A DNA stretch of 64,000 bases from Halalkalibacterium ligniniphilum (GTDB lineage: Bacteria > Bacillota > Bacilli > Bacillales > Bacillaceae_D). Both the position numbers and the translations under genes were made by a program. The number at the start of each line of letters is the position of its first letter. The first letter of the stretch is position 1. The notes below the pieces were generated by a model. That model was not told the origin of the DNA. It saw nothing but the letters and a program-made list of their open reading frames with translations, and ran no database searches. Of the stretch, positions 7,756 through 16,700 are shown piece by piece. The stretch is from contig NZ_ANNK01000100.1 of NCBI RefSeq assembly GCF_000334155.1, forward strand, positions 1 through 64,000, written 5' to 3'.

Positions 7756-10700
7756 TTAAGCAAGCACATTAAAATATCTTCCTTCAGGATGGGCAAACAC
7801 CATTGCGGTAACAGATGCTTCTGGTTCCATCATAAATCCTTCAGTTAAATGGATGCCAATCTTTTCAGGCTGTAATAACCCAAAAAGCTTTTCCTGGTCT
7901 TCTAGGTTGGGACATGCTGGATAGCCAAATGAAACCCGGACACCGCGGTATTTAGCAGCAAAGCGTTCCTCCATTGTAAAATCAGCAGAATCAGGGAATC
8001 CCCATTTGTCACGCATTAGTTGATGCGTCCGTTCGGCAAATCCTTCTGCTACTTCAAGCGCCGTCGCTTGAATTAAGTGACTAAACAGATAATCTCCAGC
8101 AAGCTTTGCATCCTCTGCCATTTGGCGAACGCCTTGACCTGCAGTAACAGCCAAAAAGCCAACATAATCCATCTCCCCACTGGACACAGGACGTAGGTAA
8201 TCTGCTAAGCAAAGAAACGGTTCATGCTGCTGACGTGGAAATTCAAAGGTTTCAATGACCGTTTTATGGTCAGGCCCATAAATTAAAATCGAATCTCCAT
8301 CGGATTGGGCCGGGAAAAACTGATACATTCCGTGAGCTTTCAGTAAGTTCTCTTTTTTGATTCGTTGCAATAAGTTGTCGACCTTTTCTTTTAAATCCAT
8401 GGCTTTTTCGTCTCTTTCTTCTAGTAAGCGAGACACTTTTCCTTGCAAGCCAAGGTGACGCCCGAGCAGCATTTGCATATTAATGTACGGCTCAAGATGT
8501 GAAAGCTTATAATCTTTTAAAATATGCGGCTGTGTATCAGCTGGCACGGCAACAGGTACCGTTGTTGAAACACTTGAGCGCTTCGGCAGTGTAGCCACCG
8601 CTTCTCGCTGCCTTGCAAATGGTTTAGCTTCTTCTTTGGCTGCACGTTTTTCAGCTAGTTCTGTTGCAAGACGCTCGGCTTCCTCAGGCTTAACGAGCTT
8701 ATTCGCAAGTTCTAATCCATTCATGGCATCCTTCGCATAAAGAACGAGTCCTTCATATTCAGCAGCAATTTTCGTGTCGGTAAATTTACGTGTCAACGCT
8801 GCTCCTCCAACTAAAATTGGAATCGAGATTTGCTGCTGACGTAAATCCTGTGCTGTTAATACCATTTGCTGTGCAGATTTTACGAGTAGGCCTGACAATC
8901 CAATTGCATCCGGATTCTCCCGTTTTACCGCTTCAATTAGCTCATTGGATGTCACTTTAATTCCTAAATTGACGATTTTAAAGCCGTTGTTACTAAGGAT
9001 AATTTCCACAAGGTTTTTTCCGATATCATGGACGTCCCCTTTAACAGTAGCAAGGATAATCTTACCCTTCCCGTTATCATCCGCTTTTTTCTCCATATGC
9101 GGTTCGAGATGGGCCACAGACGCCTTCATGACTTCTGCACTTTGGAGTACCTCGGCGACAATCAGTTCATTGTTATTAAACAGCTTACCAACTTCATCCA
9201 TCCCATCCATCAGCGGACCATTTATAATATCTAGTGGATCATCGTATTTGGCAAGGGCTTTATCAAGATCTTCAATTAAGCCTTCCTTTGTTCCTTCAAC
9301 AATATATGCTGCGAGCCGCTCTTCCAAAGATAGGTTTGAAACTTCGGTCTTTTTCTCTGCTTTTTTCCCGCGATAGAATGCTGTGAATGTAGCGAGTGTC
9401 TCATCCGTCGTTTCAAATAGAAGCTTTTTCGCCATCTCCTTTTCTTCATCAGAAATCGAGGCATAGCGTTCTAGCTTTTCAGTATTGACAATCGCGTAAT
9501 CAAGCCCAGCTTGTGTGCAATGATACAAATAAACCGCATTTAACACTTCACGTCCAACAGGCGGTAAACCGAAGGAAACATTACTTACCCCAAGAATCGT
9601 CAAGCATTCAGGTAACGCTTCTTTAATCATGCGAATCCCTTCAACTGTGGCATTCGCTGAGCCAATATATTGCTCGTCCCCTGTACCGACTGGAAAGACA
9701 AGGGGGTCAAAAATAATGTCTGATGGGTTTATTCCATACTTATTGACAAGCAAATCATATGACCGCTTCGCCACTTCTAATTTTCGTTCTGCTGAAACGG
9801 CCATCCCTTCCTCATCAATCGTTCCAACAACGACAGAAGCCCCGAATTTGTGCACAAGGGGAACAATTTTCTCAAATCGCTCCTCCCCATCTTCAAGGTT
9901 AATCGAGTTAATGATTGCTTTCCCTTGAGAATAGGTTAATGCTTTTTCAATGACTACTTCGTCCGTAGAGTCAATCATAAGAGGGACCTTCACCTTGTTC
10001 ACGACAAACTGTAAAAAGGCTTTCATGTCCTCAAGCTCATCACGATCAGGGTCTGCCAAGCAGACATCAATAACATGGGCGCCGCGCTTCACTTGAGCAC
10101 GAGCTATCTCAGAGGCTTCCTCGTATTTTCCTTCCGCAATCAAACGTTTAAATTTACGAGAGCCGATAACATTCGTTCGTTCCCCAACAAAAAGCGGTCT
10201 CATGCTATCATCATATATTAATGGTTCAATCCCTGATACAGCATGGGGATGGCGGTCCTTTCGTTTACGTGGCTCATAATCCTTTAAGACATCAACAAGC
10301 GTTCGAATATGCTCAGGGGTTGTTCCACAACAGCCACCGACAAGGTTGAGCCAGCCTTTTTCTGCAAAACCAGCAAGCTTTGCACCAAGAGATTCAGGTG
10401 ATTCATGATAATGCCCTTCCTCATCCGGCAAACCTGCATTCGGATAACAGCTCACATACGATGTGGAAAGCTCAGAAAGCGATCGAATATGATCACGCAT
10501 AAATTCAGGTCCAGTTGCACAGTTAAGCCCGACAACCGTCGGCTTCATATGCTCTAATGATAAGTAAAAGGCTTCAATGTTTTGTCCAGCAAGGGTTGTC
10601 CCCATTGGTTCAATCGTTCCAGAAATAATTAACGGAAGCTTGACACCTGTTTCTTCAAAAGCACGCGTCATACCAATAAACGCTGCTTTTACGTTCCTCA

Positions 10701-11199
10701 TATCCTGACTTGTTTCAAGAAGAAGAATATCCGCTCCACCCTTAATAAGTCCTCGCGCCTGTTCATGGTATGAATGACTTAATTGCTCAAACGTAACGCC
10801 ACCTGTAACCGACAACGATTTTGTTGTTGGTCCCATCGCTCCAGCGACAAAACGAGGCCATTCAGGTGTTGAAAAATCCTCCTTCACTTTCTTGGCAATT
10901 TCGACAGCGAGGCGATTTAGCTCTTCTGCTTTGTACCCTATATCATAATCATCTAGTACGATATCAGTCGCACCAAATGTATTCGTTGCAATAATATCAG
11001 CACCTGCTTCTAAATAGGCCCGATGAATCCTTTCGATGACGTGGGGAGCTGTTTCATTCAAATGCTCATTACAGCCTTCGTACTCTTCACCACCGAAGTC
11101 TTCAGGCCCTAAATTGGCGTTTTGAAGCATTGTACCCATTGCGCCATCGAGAATGAGGATTTTTTTCTCTAATTGCTGTTCAAACAAAGACTTCGTCAT
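7756..11199 (-). CDS. metH: MetH, cobalamin-dependent methionine synthase
   Basis: MetH transfers the methyl group of 5-methyltetrahydrofolate to homocysteine via methylcobalamin. The 1147-residue protein has all four modules. The homocysteine-binding domain has zinc ligands Cys227 (GLNCATGPE), Cys290 and Cys291 (GGCCGTTPEH). The pterin-binding domain covers about 335-610. The cap plus B12-binding domain has the base-off motif D722-x-H724-x-x-G (DVHDIGKN). The reactivation domain has RGVRVSFGYPACPN near the C terminus. ATG 11199 fits the N terminus (MTKSLFEQQL) and follows GAAAGGACG; the frame is open to 11226. It is the last gene of the SAM-riboswitch operon. Its final 54 bp are repeated at 2135-2188. 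Confidence 0.97.
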   Translation of the reverse strand: MTKSLFEQQLEKKILILDGAMGTMLQNANLGPEDFGGEEYEGCNEHLNETAPHVIERIHRAYLEAGADIIATNTFGATDIVLDDYDIGYKAEELNRLAVEIAKKVKEDFSTPEWPRFVAGAMGPTTKSLSVTGGVTFEQLSHSYHEQARGLIKGGADILLLETSQDMRNVKAAFIGMTRAFEETGVKLPLIISGTIEPMGTTLAGQNIEAFYLSLEHMKPTVVGLNCATGPEFMRDHIRSLSELSTSYVSCYPNAGLPDEEGHYHESPESLGAKLAGFAEKGWLNLVGGCCGTTPEHIRTLVDVLKDYEPRKRKDRHPHAVSGIEPLIYDDSMRPLFVGERTNVIGSRKFKRLIAEGKYEEASEIARAQVKRGAHVIDVCLADPDRDELEDMKAFLQFVVNKVKVPLMIDSTDEVVIEKALTYSQGKAIINSINLEDGEERFEKIVPLVHKFGASVVVGTIDEEGMAVSAERKLEVAKRSYDLLVNKYGINPSDIIFDPLVFPVGTGDEQYIGSANATVEGIRMIKEALPECLTILGVSNVSFGLPPVGREVLNAVYLYHCTQAGLDYAIVNTEKLERYASISDEEKEMAKKLLFETTDETLATFTAFYRGKKAEKKTEVSNLSLEERLAAYIVEGTKEGLIEDLDKALAKYDDPLDIINGPLMDGMDEVGKLFNNNELIVAEVLQSAEVMKASVAHLEPHMEKKADDNGKGKIILATVKGDVHDIGKNLVEIILSNNGFKIVNLGIKVTSNELIEAVKRENPDAIGLSGLLVKSAQQMVLTAQDLRQQQISIPILVGGAALTRKFTDTKIAAEYEGLVLYAKDAMNGLELANKLVKPEEAERLATELAEKRAAKEEAKPFARQREAVATLPKRSSVSTTVPVAVPADTQPHILKDYKLSHLEPYINMQMLLGRHLGLQGKVSRLLEERDEKAMDLKEKVDNLLQRIKKENLLKAHGMYQFFPAQSDGDSILIYGPDHKTVIETFEFPRQQHEPFLCLADYLRPVSSGEMDYVGFLAVTAGQGVRQMAEDAKLAGDYLFSHLIQATALEVAEGFAERTHQLMRDKWGFPDSADFTMEERFAAKYRGVRVSFGYPACPNLEDQEKLFGLLQPEKIGIHLTEGFMMEPEASVTAMVFAHPEGRYFNVLA
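7760..7813. repeat. 54-bp direct repeat, right copy (inside metH 3' end)
   Basis: This is the right partner of 2135-2188 (53/54 identical, same orientation). It covers the last codons of the intact metH, including AMVFAHPEGRYFNVLA. Together the two copies bracket the accessory block in the way attL/attR sites bracket an island inserted at the 3' end of a gene. Confidence 0.9.
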
Positions 11200-11230
11200 G
11201 AATATCGTCCTTTCATATAACCACATTCCA

Positions 11231-13078
11231 TCATTCTTTATTGATTAAGGAACTCTCGGTTTTTTGCTTTAAATATCGGGTGAGCTCCACCGTCATTTCA
11301 TAGCGTAAAAATGGAGTAATTAAATAAATGCCATTAAAGTATTGCGCCGCTACATCAGCAAGTGATTTTGCGATGGCAATCCCTTCTCTTTCTGCTTTTT
11401 CTTTATCTTCGCCTGCAGCCGCCATCCGTTCACGTATATCGTCTGTTAGCTTAATGCCTGGAACCTCATTGTGTAAAAACTCTGCATTACGTCCACTTGT
11501 TAAAGGCATAATCCCAATATAAATGGGCTTATCGATATGCTTTGTGGCCTCGTACACTTCTTCGATTTGCTTTTCACTATAGATTGGTTGCGTCATAAAG
11601 TAGTCGGCACCACTCTCGATTTTTTTCTCCATTCGTTGAACAGCTCGCTCTAAATGACGAACATTTGGATTAAGCGCTGCCCCAATCGAAAAGGACGCCT
11701 TTTCTCCAAGATCTTTTCCTGAAAAGGAAATACCCTCATTCAATTGCTTTATTAACGAGATTAATTGAAAGGAAGACACATCATAGACAGATGAGGCGCC
11801 TGGAAAATCCCCCACTTTTGTCGGGTCCCCTGTAATCGCTAATAAATCGGTAATACCTAGCGCGTGTAGCCCCATTAAATGAGATTGAAGACCAATTAAA
11901 TTTCGATCACGGCACGTGACGTGGACGAGAGGCCTCACACCAACCTGCTCCTTTACCATCGCTCCTAATGCCAAATTGTCCACACGTGGAGATGCTAGAG
12001 AGTTATCAGCCATCGTAACAGCATCAACCCCTGCCTCTTTCAGTACCTTTGCCCCGTGAAGAAAGCGATCGACACGAAGCTTTTTTGGCGGGTCCAGCTC
12101 AACAATGATCGACGGTCGACGTTTGACAACCTCAGCAATAGGCTCATGGCTTTTTGGGCCACCTGTTCCGTAAGACCGTTCGTTTTGAATCTGAATTTTC
12201 ACTCGTTTCTTTGTTATTGGAGTCATTCCTTTTACTGCTCTTGAAAAAGCCTCTATATGTTCTGGGGTTGTTCCGCAGCAACCGCCAAGTAATCGTATTC
12301 CTTGCTCAACAAAACGCTTCCCCATTTCATAGAAGTAATCAGGGTTAGATTGGTAGAAATAACGACCGTCTCGGTAATCTGGTAAACTAGCATTCGGATA
12401 AGCGGACAAAAATGCATCTTCAAACAACGGTACCGCCTCGAAGGAACGAAGCATATGAAAAGGACCCATACGACAATTTAGTCCAATTACATTTGCCCCA
12501 GTCGCCTTCAGCTGCTTTAAAGCATTCTCTAGCAAAACACCACCTTGCATAACGCCAACCTCGGCAATGGACACTTGTACAATGATTGGTAATGTTGTTA
12601 GCTTTCGAGCCAGACCTACAGCCATTTTTGCTTCGTCCAAATCATAAAAGGTTTCGAGCAAGATTCCGTCAACGCCTGCCTCAAGCAAAGCATTGAGCTG
12701 TTCGCTAAATGCCTCTTCTACTTCACGAATGGACACAGCTTCAAGCTGGAGGCTACGAACGCCTCCGATCGTCCCAACAACAAACACATCTTCCCCAGCC
12801 GCTTCTCTTGCTAAGCGAACTGCGTCTTGATTGATTCGTTGCACTTTATCTTGCAATTGATATTTTTCTAATTTGATTCGATTTGCTGCATAGGTATTGG
12901 TCTGCAGCACATTCGCACCAGCCTTAACATAGGAACGATGCGCCTCTAGTATACGTTGGGGGTCGGTAATGTTCAACTCTTCAAAACAACGATCGACACC
13001 TTGTTCATAGAGGAGGGTCCCCATTGCCCCGTCTCCGATTAATACTTGCTGTTCTAATGCTTGAAGCAAACGACTCAA
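11231..13078 (-). CDS. yitJ: YitJ, bifunctional homocysteine S-methyltransferase / methylenetetrahydrofolate reductase
   Basis: The 615-residue fusion has an N-terminal homocysteine-binding domain (about 1-290) with zinc Cys in GLNCRMGPF and GGCCGTTPEHIEAF. The C-terminal MTHFR TIM barrel (about 315-605) contains EAGVDAVTMADN, LLAITGDPTKVGD and DYFMTQPIYS. The reductase supplies 5-methyl-THF for MetH, whose gene begins 31 bp downstream. The start is TTG at 13078, preceded by AGAGGGGG at good distance. It sits second to last in metI-metC-yitJ-metH. Whether the N-terminal half still methylates homocysteine in the presence of MetH cannot be told from sequence. Confidence 0.94.
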   Translation of the reverse strand: MSRLLQALEQQVLIGDGAMGTLLYEQGVDRCFEELNITDPQRILEAHRSYVKAGANVLQTNTYAANRIKLEKYQLQDKVQRINQDAVRLAREAAGEDVFVVGTIGGVRSLQLEAVSIREVEEAFSEQLNALLEAGVDGILLETFYDLDEAKMAVGLARKLTTLPIIVQVSIAEVGVMQGGVLLENALKQLKATGANVIGLNCRMGPFHMLRSFEAVPLFEDAFLSAYPNASLPDYRDGRYFYQSNPDYFYEMGKRFVEQGIRLLGGCCGTTPEHIEAFSRAVKGMTPITKKRVKIQIQNERSYGTGGPKSHEPIAEVVKRRPSIIVELDPPKKLRVDRFLHGAKVLKEAGVDAVTMADNSLASPRVDNLALGAMVKEQVGVRPLVHVTCRDRNLIGLQSHLMGLHALGITDLLAITGDPTKVGDFPGASSVYDVSSFQLISLIKQLNEGISFSGKDLGEKASFSIGAALNPNVRHLERAVQRMEKKIESGADYFMTQPIYSEKQIEEVYEATKHIDKPIYIGIMPLTSGRNAEFLHNEVPGIKLTDDIRERMAAAGEDKEKAEREGIAIAKSLADVAAQYFNGIYLITPFLRYEMTVELTRYLKQKTESSLINKE

Positions 13079-13090
13079 GTGAATCCCCCT

Positions 13091-14257
13091 CTACGTGAAT
13101 GATTTTTCAATCGCTGCAAACGCACGTTGAAAGTCTTCGATTAATTCCTCTGGCTTTTCTAGACCTAGCGAAATGCGCAAAAGTCCGTCACTAATCCCTC
13201 TTGCTGCTCTCTCTTCCTTTGGCATCGCTGCATGGGACATTTTCGCTGGGTACGATAAGATAGACTCCACTGCTCCTAAGCTAACAGCAAAAACAGGAAG
13301 CTCCACCTTGTCGACAAATGCTCGGACTGCATCTTCACTTTCTAATTCAAAGGACAAGACCGCCCCATAGCCATAGCCTTGCTCTTTTTGAAGCTCATGA
13401 CCTGGGTGATGGGCTAATCCAGGGTAATAGACGTGCTTTACAGCAGGCACGGTCTCAAGCCATTCTGCAAGCATCAATGCCGCTTTTTGCCCATGCTCCA
13501 TACGCACGTGCAATGTTTTTAAACCTCTTAAAACAAGCCAAGCATCCTGTACACCAAGGACTGCACCGAACGAGTTTTGTAAAAAGGCTAGCCGTGAAGC
13601 AAGCTCCTCATCCTTTACAACTGCAAGTCCAGCAACTACATCACTGTGACCGCTAATAAATTTCGTCGCACTATGTAATACGACATCGACACCTAGCTCA
13701 AGCGGTCGCTGCAAAGCAGGTGTCAAAAACGTATTATCTAAAAACGTTAAACACTGATGCTGCTTGGCTAATTCTACCACTCCGCGAATGTCTGTCACGT
13801 TTAAGGTAGGATTGGAAGGTGTCTCCATATAAAGAACTTTCGTCTTTTCATTAATCGCTGCTTCCACTTCTTGCAGGTTCGTCATATCAACAAAGGTATG
13901 GTCAATGCCAAGCCTTGTCAGCACTTCAGTTACAAGTCGAAACGTCCCACCATACACATCTTTTGTTAGAACAATATGATCGTCTTTTGAAAGGAGCATA
14001 AATGCTGTAGAGATCGCTGCCATTCCCGAGGCAAAAGCAAAGCCCCTACTCCCGCCTTCTAATTCAGCGATCGCTTCTTCCAGCGCTTCCCGCGTTGGAT
14101 TGCCAGAACGGCTGTAATCGTACTTTCCAAACGTATCGAAATCTTGCTGATGAAAGGTCGAAGCGTGCTGAATCGGAACACTTACTCCTCCTGTCACTGG
14201 ATCGAATTTATGTTGATTGTGCAGTAGCCTTGTTTGCAAACTATAGTTCCGTGTCAA
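13091..14257 (-). CDS. metC: MetC, cystathionine beta-lyase
   Basis: A PLP enzyme of the Cys/Met metabolism family that cleaves cystathionine to homocysteine, pyruvate and ammonia. It is 388 residues; the PLP-binding Lys is in LHSATKFISGHSDVVAG. Conserved KYDYSRSGNPTREALE and LYMETPSNPTLNVTDI are present. The start is TTG at 14257, with AAAGGATG seven bases upstream. It lies directly after metI (gap about 15 bp), the same pairing as B. subtilis metI-metC. Separating beta-lyase from gamma-synthase rests on closer similarity to MetC and on the gene pair. Confidence 0.9.
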   Translation of the reverse strand: MTRNYSLQTRLLHNQHKFDPVTGGVSVPIQHASTFHQQDFDTFGKYDYSRSGNPTREALEEAIAELEGGSRGFAFASGMAAISTAFMLLSKDDHIVLTKDVYGGTFRLVTEVLTRLGIDHTFVDMTNLQEVEAAINEKTKVLYMETPSNPTLNVTDIRGVVELAKQHQCLTFLDNTFLTPALQRPLELGVDVVLHSATKFISGHSDVVAGLAVVKDEELASRLAFLQNSFGAVLGVQDAWLVLRGLKTLHVRMEHGQKAALMLAEWLETVPAVKHVYYPGLAHHPGHELQKEQGYGYGAVLSFELESEDAVRAFVDKVELPVFAVSLGAVESILSYPAKMSHAAMPKEERAARGISDGLLRISLGLEKPEELIEDFQRAFAAIEKSFT

Positions 14258-14272
14258 ATGAATTCATCCTTT

Positions 14273-15391
14273 CTACTTCGTGGCATGCTCCCGTACATAA
14301 GCAAATGCTTGCTCTAAATCAGCAATTAAATCATTCACATTTTCAATTCCTACAGAGAAACGGAGGAGACGGTTACATACTCCATTTGCAAGACGAATGT
14401 CTTCAGGAATATCTGCATGAGTCTGAGTAGCAGGATAGGTCATTAGACTCTCTACTCCACCAAGGCTCTCTGCAAATGATATTAATTTTAACTGCTGTAA
14501 GAATGGGTTCACGTGGCTTTCAGAGGCGATACGGAAGGACAGCATCCCCCCACGTCCTGGATAAAGCACATCAACGACCCCTTCATGAGCTTCAAGGTAT
14601 GCAGCAATCTTTTTCGCATTTTCTTGATGCTTCTCCATTCGTAAAGCTAGCGTCTTCATGCCGCGAATTAAAAGCCATGAATCAAAAGCCGATAACGTCC
14701 CTCCAATGCCATTATGGTAATAGCCAATTCGTTCACATACTGCTTCACCCTTCGCAACAATCAACCCAGCAATCACATCATTATGACCACCTAGATATTT
14801 TGAAGCACTATGAATGACAATGTCTGCTCCCTCTACAATCGGTTGCTGGAGAAGTGGTGTATAGAACGTATTATCAACGATGAGCAAGAGGTTGTGCTTC
14901 TTTGCAACCTTTGCAAGCTCTTGAATGCTAGCTTCTTGCATAAGGGGATTTGTTGGCGTTTCAATAAATAGTGCTTTCGTACGTTCTGTAATCGCCTCTT
15001 CAACCGCCTGAATGTTACGCGGATCGGCATAAGAAAAATTTAACCCCCAACGCTTCCAGCCCTGCTCGAATAAACGATACGTCCCTCCGTAAAGATCTTG
15101 GGAAGCGACCACTTCATCACCAGATTCAAACAATGAAAACACAGTTTGAATGGCAGCCATGCCAGAGCTACAGGCAAACCCCTTATCTCCTTCTTCTAGA
15201 AGGGCAATGGCATTTTCTAGCACTTCACGGGTTGGATTCCCTGTTCGTGCATAATCATATCCTGTCGATTCCCCAATTCCAGTATGACGGTAAGCCGTCG
15301 AAAAATAAACAGGTGTATTAACAGCCCCTGTACGCTCATCAATCCGATTTCCAATTTGAACCAAAACACTTTCGAGTTTATCTCGATTCAT
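14273..15391 (-). CDS. metI: MetI, cystathionine gamma-synthase / O-acetylhomoserine thiolyase
   Basis: A 372-residue PLP enzyme joining an activated homoserine ester to cysteine (or sulfide). The PLP Lys is in IHSASKYLGGHNDVIAG, with family motifs YDYARTGNPTREVLE and FIETPTNPLM. The ATG at 15391 follows AGGAGGAGCAAC. It is the first gene of the operon, about 80 bp after the terminator of the SAM riboswitch, and is therefore directly repressed by SAM. It is a paralogue of the next gene metC. Confidence 0.92.
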   Translation of the reverse strand: MNRDKLESVLVQIGNRIDERTGAVNTPVYFSTAYRHTGIGESTGYDYARTGNPTREVLENAIALLEEGDKGFACSSGMAAIQTVFSLFESGDEVVASQDLYGGTYRLFEQGWKRWGLNFSYADPRNIQAVEEAITERTKALFIETPTNPLMQEASIQELAKVAKKHNLLLIVDNTFYTPLLQQPIVEGADIVIHSASKYLGGHNDVIAGLIVAKGEAVCERIGYYHNGIGGTLSAFDSWLLIRGMKTLALRMEKHQENAKKIAAYLEAHEGVVDVLYPGRGGMLSFRIASESHVNPFLQQLKLISFAESLGGVESLMTYPATQTHADIPEDIRLANGVCNRLLRFSVGIENVNDLIADLEQAFAYVREHATK

Positions 15392-15473
15392 GTTGCTCCT
15401 CCTATTCTCCTACCCATTCTACCTTTGAGCCACGTTCTCTCTTTTATGGGAATATCGTTTGTATTTATTAAAA

Positions 15474-15504
15474 AACACCTTCCTCACAATAAGAAGAAGG
15501 TGTT
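15474..15504 (-). terminator. Terminator of the SAM riboswitch
   Basis: A 9-bp stem, AACACCTTC (15474-15482) with GAAGGTGTT (15496-15504), is followed on the minus strand by a T-run. It is the expression platform between the aptamer and metI. Confidence 0.92.
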
Positions 15505-15521
15505 TGCCTCAAATCACTTCT

Positions 15522-15632
15522 CCTTATCTTTCAAGCGACCTCGCTTGATGGATTTAGCACCTGACCAAAGGATTTGGCTGGTTGCTGAGACTTCGTCGGG
15601 CCATTCCCTCCATCTCTCTTGATAAGAACTCG
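15522..15632 (-). promoter_or_regulatory. SAM-I (S-box) riboswitch aptamer
   Basis: The minus strand reads TTCTTATCAAGAGAGATGG, then GGCCCGACGAAGTCTCAGCAA, then GGTGCTAAATCC and a closing GATAAGGA. These are the conserved core, kink-turn and P1 strands of the S-box. With the following terminator it should turn metI-metC-yitJ-metH off when SAM is abundant. Confidence 0.96.
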
Positions 15633-15725
15633 TATATTTAATTATTTGCCTTTAGACAAAATTACAACAATTCTAGTCTCTTTGCAAGGAAAATTTTCAT
15701 TTTTCTAGATTTAGACCTCTTTCTT

Positions 15726-15887
15726 TTATTCAGGAGAACCCTCCACGTACAGATGATGGTCATTTCCACAAATGCATTTCTTAAATCCTGTTCCATATTC
15801 ACCTTTTTCATTTAAGCGCCCTCTCAAAATGTATTTCTCCCCACATCTTAGGCAACGAATGACAACACGGTAACGGTCCTCAACCAT
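15726..15887 (-). CDS. Small zinc-ribbon-like protein, function unknown
   Basis: A 53-residue basic/polar protein with two cysteine pairs, CLRCGEKY and KKCICGNDHH, spaced like a zinc ribbon. I do not recognise a characterised homologue. ATG 15887 is chosen because AAAGGAG lies nine bases upstream; the frame is open to 15938 but that part overlaps the end of prsW. It follows prsW by about 28 bp in the same direction and is probably co-transcribed. Confidence 0.65.
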   Translation of the reverse strand: MVEDRYRVVIRCLRCGEKYILRGRLNEKGEYGTGFKKCICGNDHHLYVEGSPE

Positions 15888-15915
15888 CACATACTCTCCT
15901 TTCCTTCTAGTTCGT

Positions 15916-16563
15916 CTACCGATCAAATTGATAGGCAAGCTTCACTTTTTTAATAGCAAGCCACCAAAGCATGAACATAAACGGAATCATACCATATAAA
16001 AAATATGAATTCATCACGATCAAGATAGAATCATACACTCCGTGAAGAACAACAGGAAAAAGAAGGGAAAAAACGACCCATCTCCGTCTCATCATAGGCT
16101 CTAGCTTCCCTCTCCCTAAATAATACCCCATAATAATTCCAAAAATCGCATGGCTTGAGACAGGCAACAGCGCTCTTCCGATTGCAGTCTCCACACCATT
16201 TGCAACAAGATACAACACATTTTCCATTGATGCAAAGCCTAATGATAGAGCGACACCAAAAATAATCCCGTCATAATGACGACTAAATTCAATCTGTTTA
16301 AAAACAAAAAAATAAAGTAAAAACCATTTAAAAAACTCTTCCACAAATCCATAAAGAATAAACGCTCGGTAAATGGGGCCTTGAAAAAAGCCTTCTGTGG
16401 TAAATGCATACTGTAAAACCATAACGGGGAACATCACTAATGCCCCGACTAAAAAGACGCGAAAGACAAGACCGAATGGCGTGGTCCCATATTCATTTTT
16501 TATGTAAAAATATGAGAGCATTGCCATCGAGGGAGCAATTGCAGCCGTCACTATTCCAAACAC
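15916..16563 (-). CDS. prsW: PrsW, site-1 intramembrane protease
   Basis: PrsW is a polytopic membrane metalloprotease that starts degradation of the anti-sigma factor RsiW in B. subtilis. The start is GTG 16563, giving VFGIVTAAIAPSMAMLSYFY, matching the usual PrsW N terminus and the usual length (215 here, about 218 in B. subtilis), with GAGG a few bases upstream. The frame is open to 16875 but that would run past the ansA promoter. Conserved acidic motifs FVEEFFKWF and ASMEN plus HAIFGIIMGYYLG and FPVVLHGVYDS are present, with several TM segments. No sigW/rsiW homologue is in the window except possibly the ECF pair at 24.4-25.9 kb, whose link is not shown. Confidence 0.9.
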   Translation of the reverse strand: MFGIVTAAIAPSMAMLSYFYIKNEYGTTPFGLVFRVFLVGALVMFPVMVLQYAFTTEGFFQGPIYRAFILYGFVEEFFKWFLLYFFVFKQIEFSRHYDGIIFGVALSLGFASMENVLYLVANGVETAIGRALLPVSSHAIFGIIMGYYLGRGKLEPMMRRRWVVFSLLFPVVLHGVYDSILIVMNSYFLYGMIPFMFMLWWLAIKKVKLAYQFDR

Positions 16564-16700
16564 AATGTCCTCAACCTCTCTAATTGTTTGTGGTTCGTGC
16601 ACGTTAGCTAAGAAACGAGCCAACGTGTGATTAAAGGAACCAGACTGTGCTAAGATAAAAAATGTATGATATACGAAAAAAAGCTGAGGAGTCGAGTCAT

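Noticed and set aside
15631-15659. TTGTCT-17-TATACG as promoter of the SAM riboswitch (minus strand)
   Set aside because: The implied transcription start would fall inside the 5' strand of the aptamer P1 helix, so the true start is probably further upstream.
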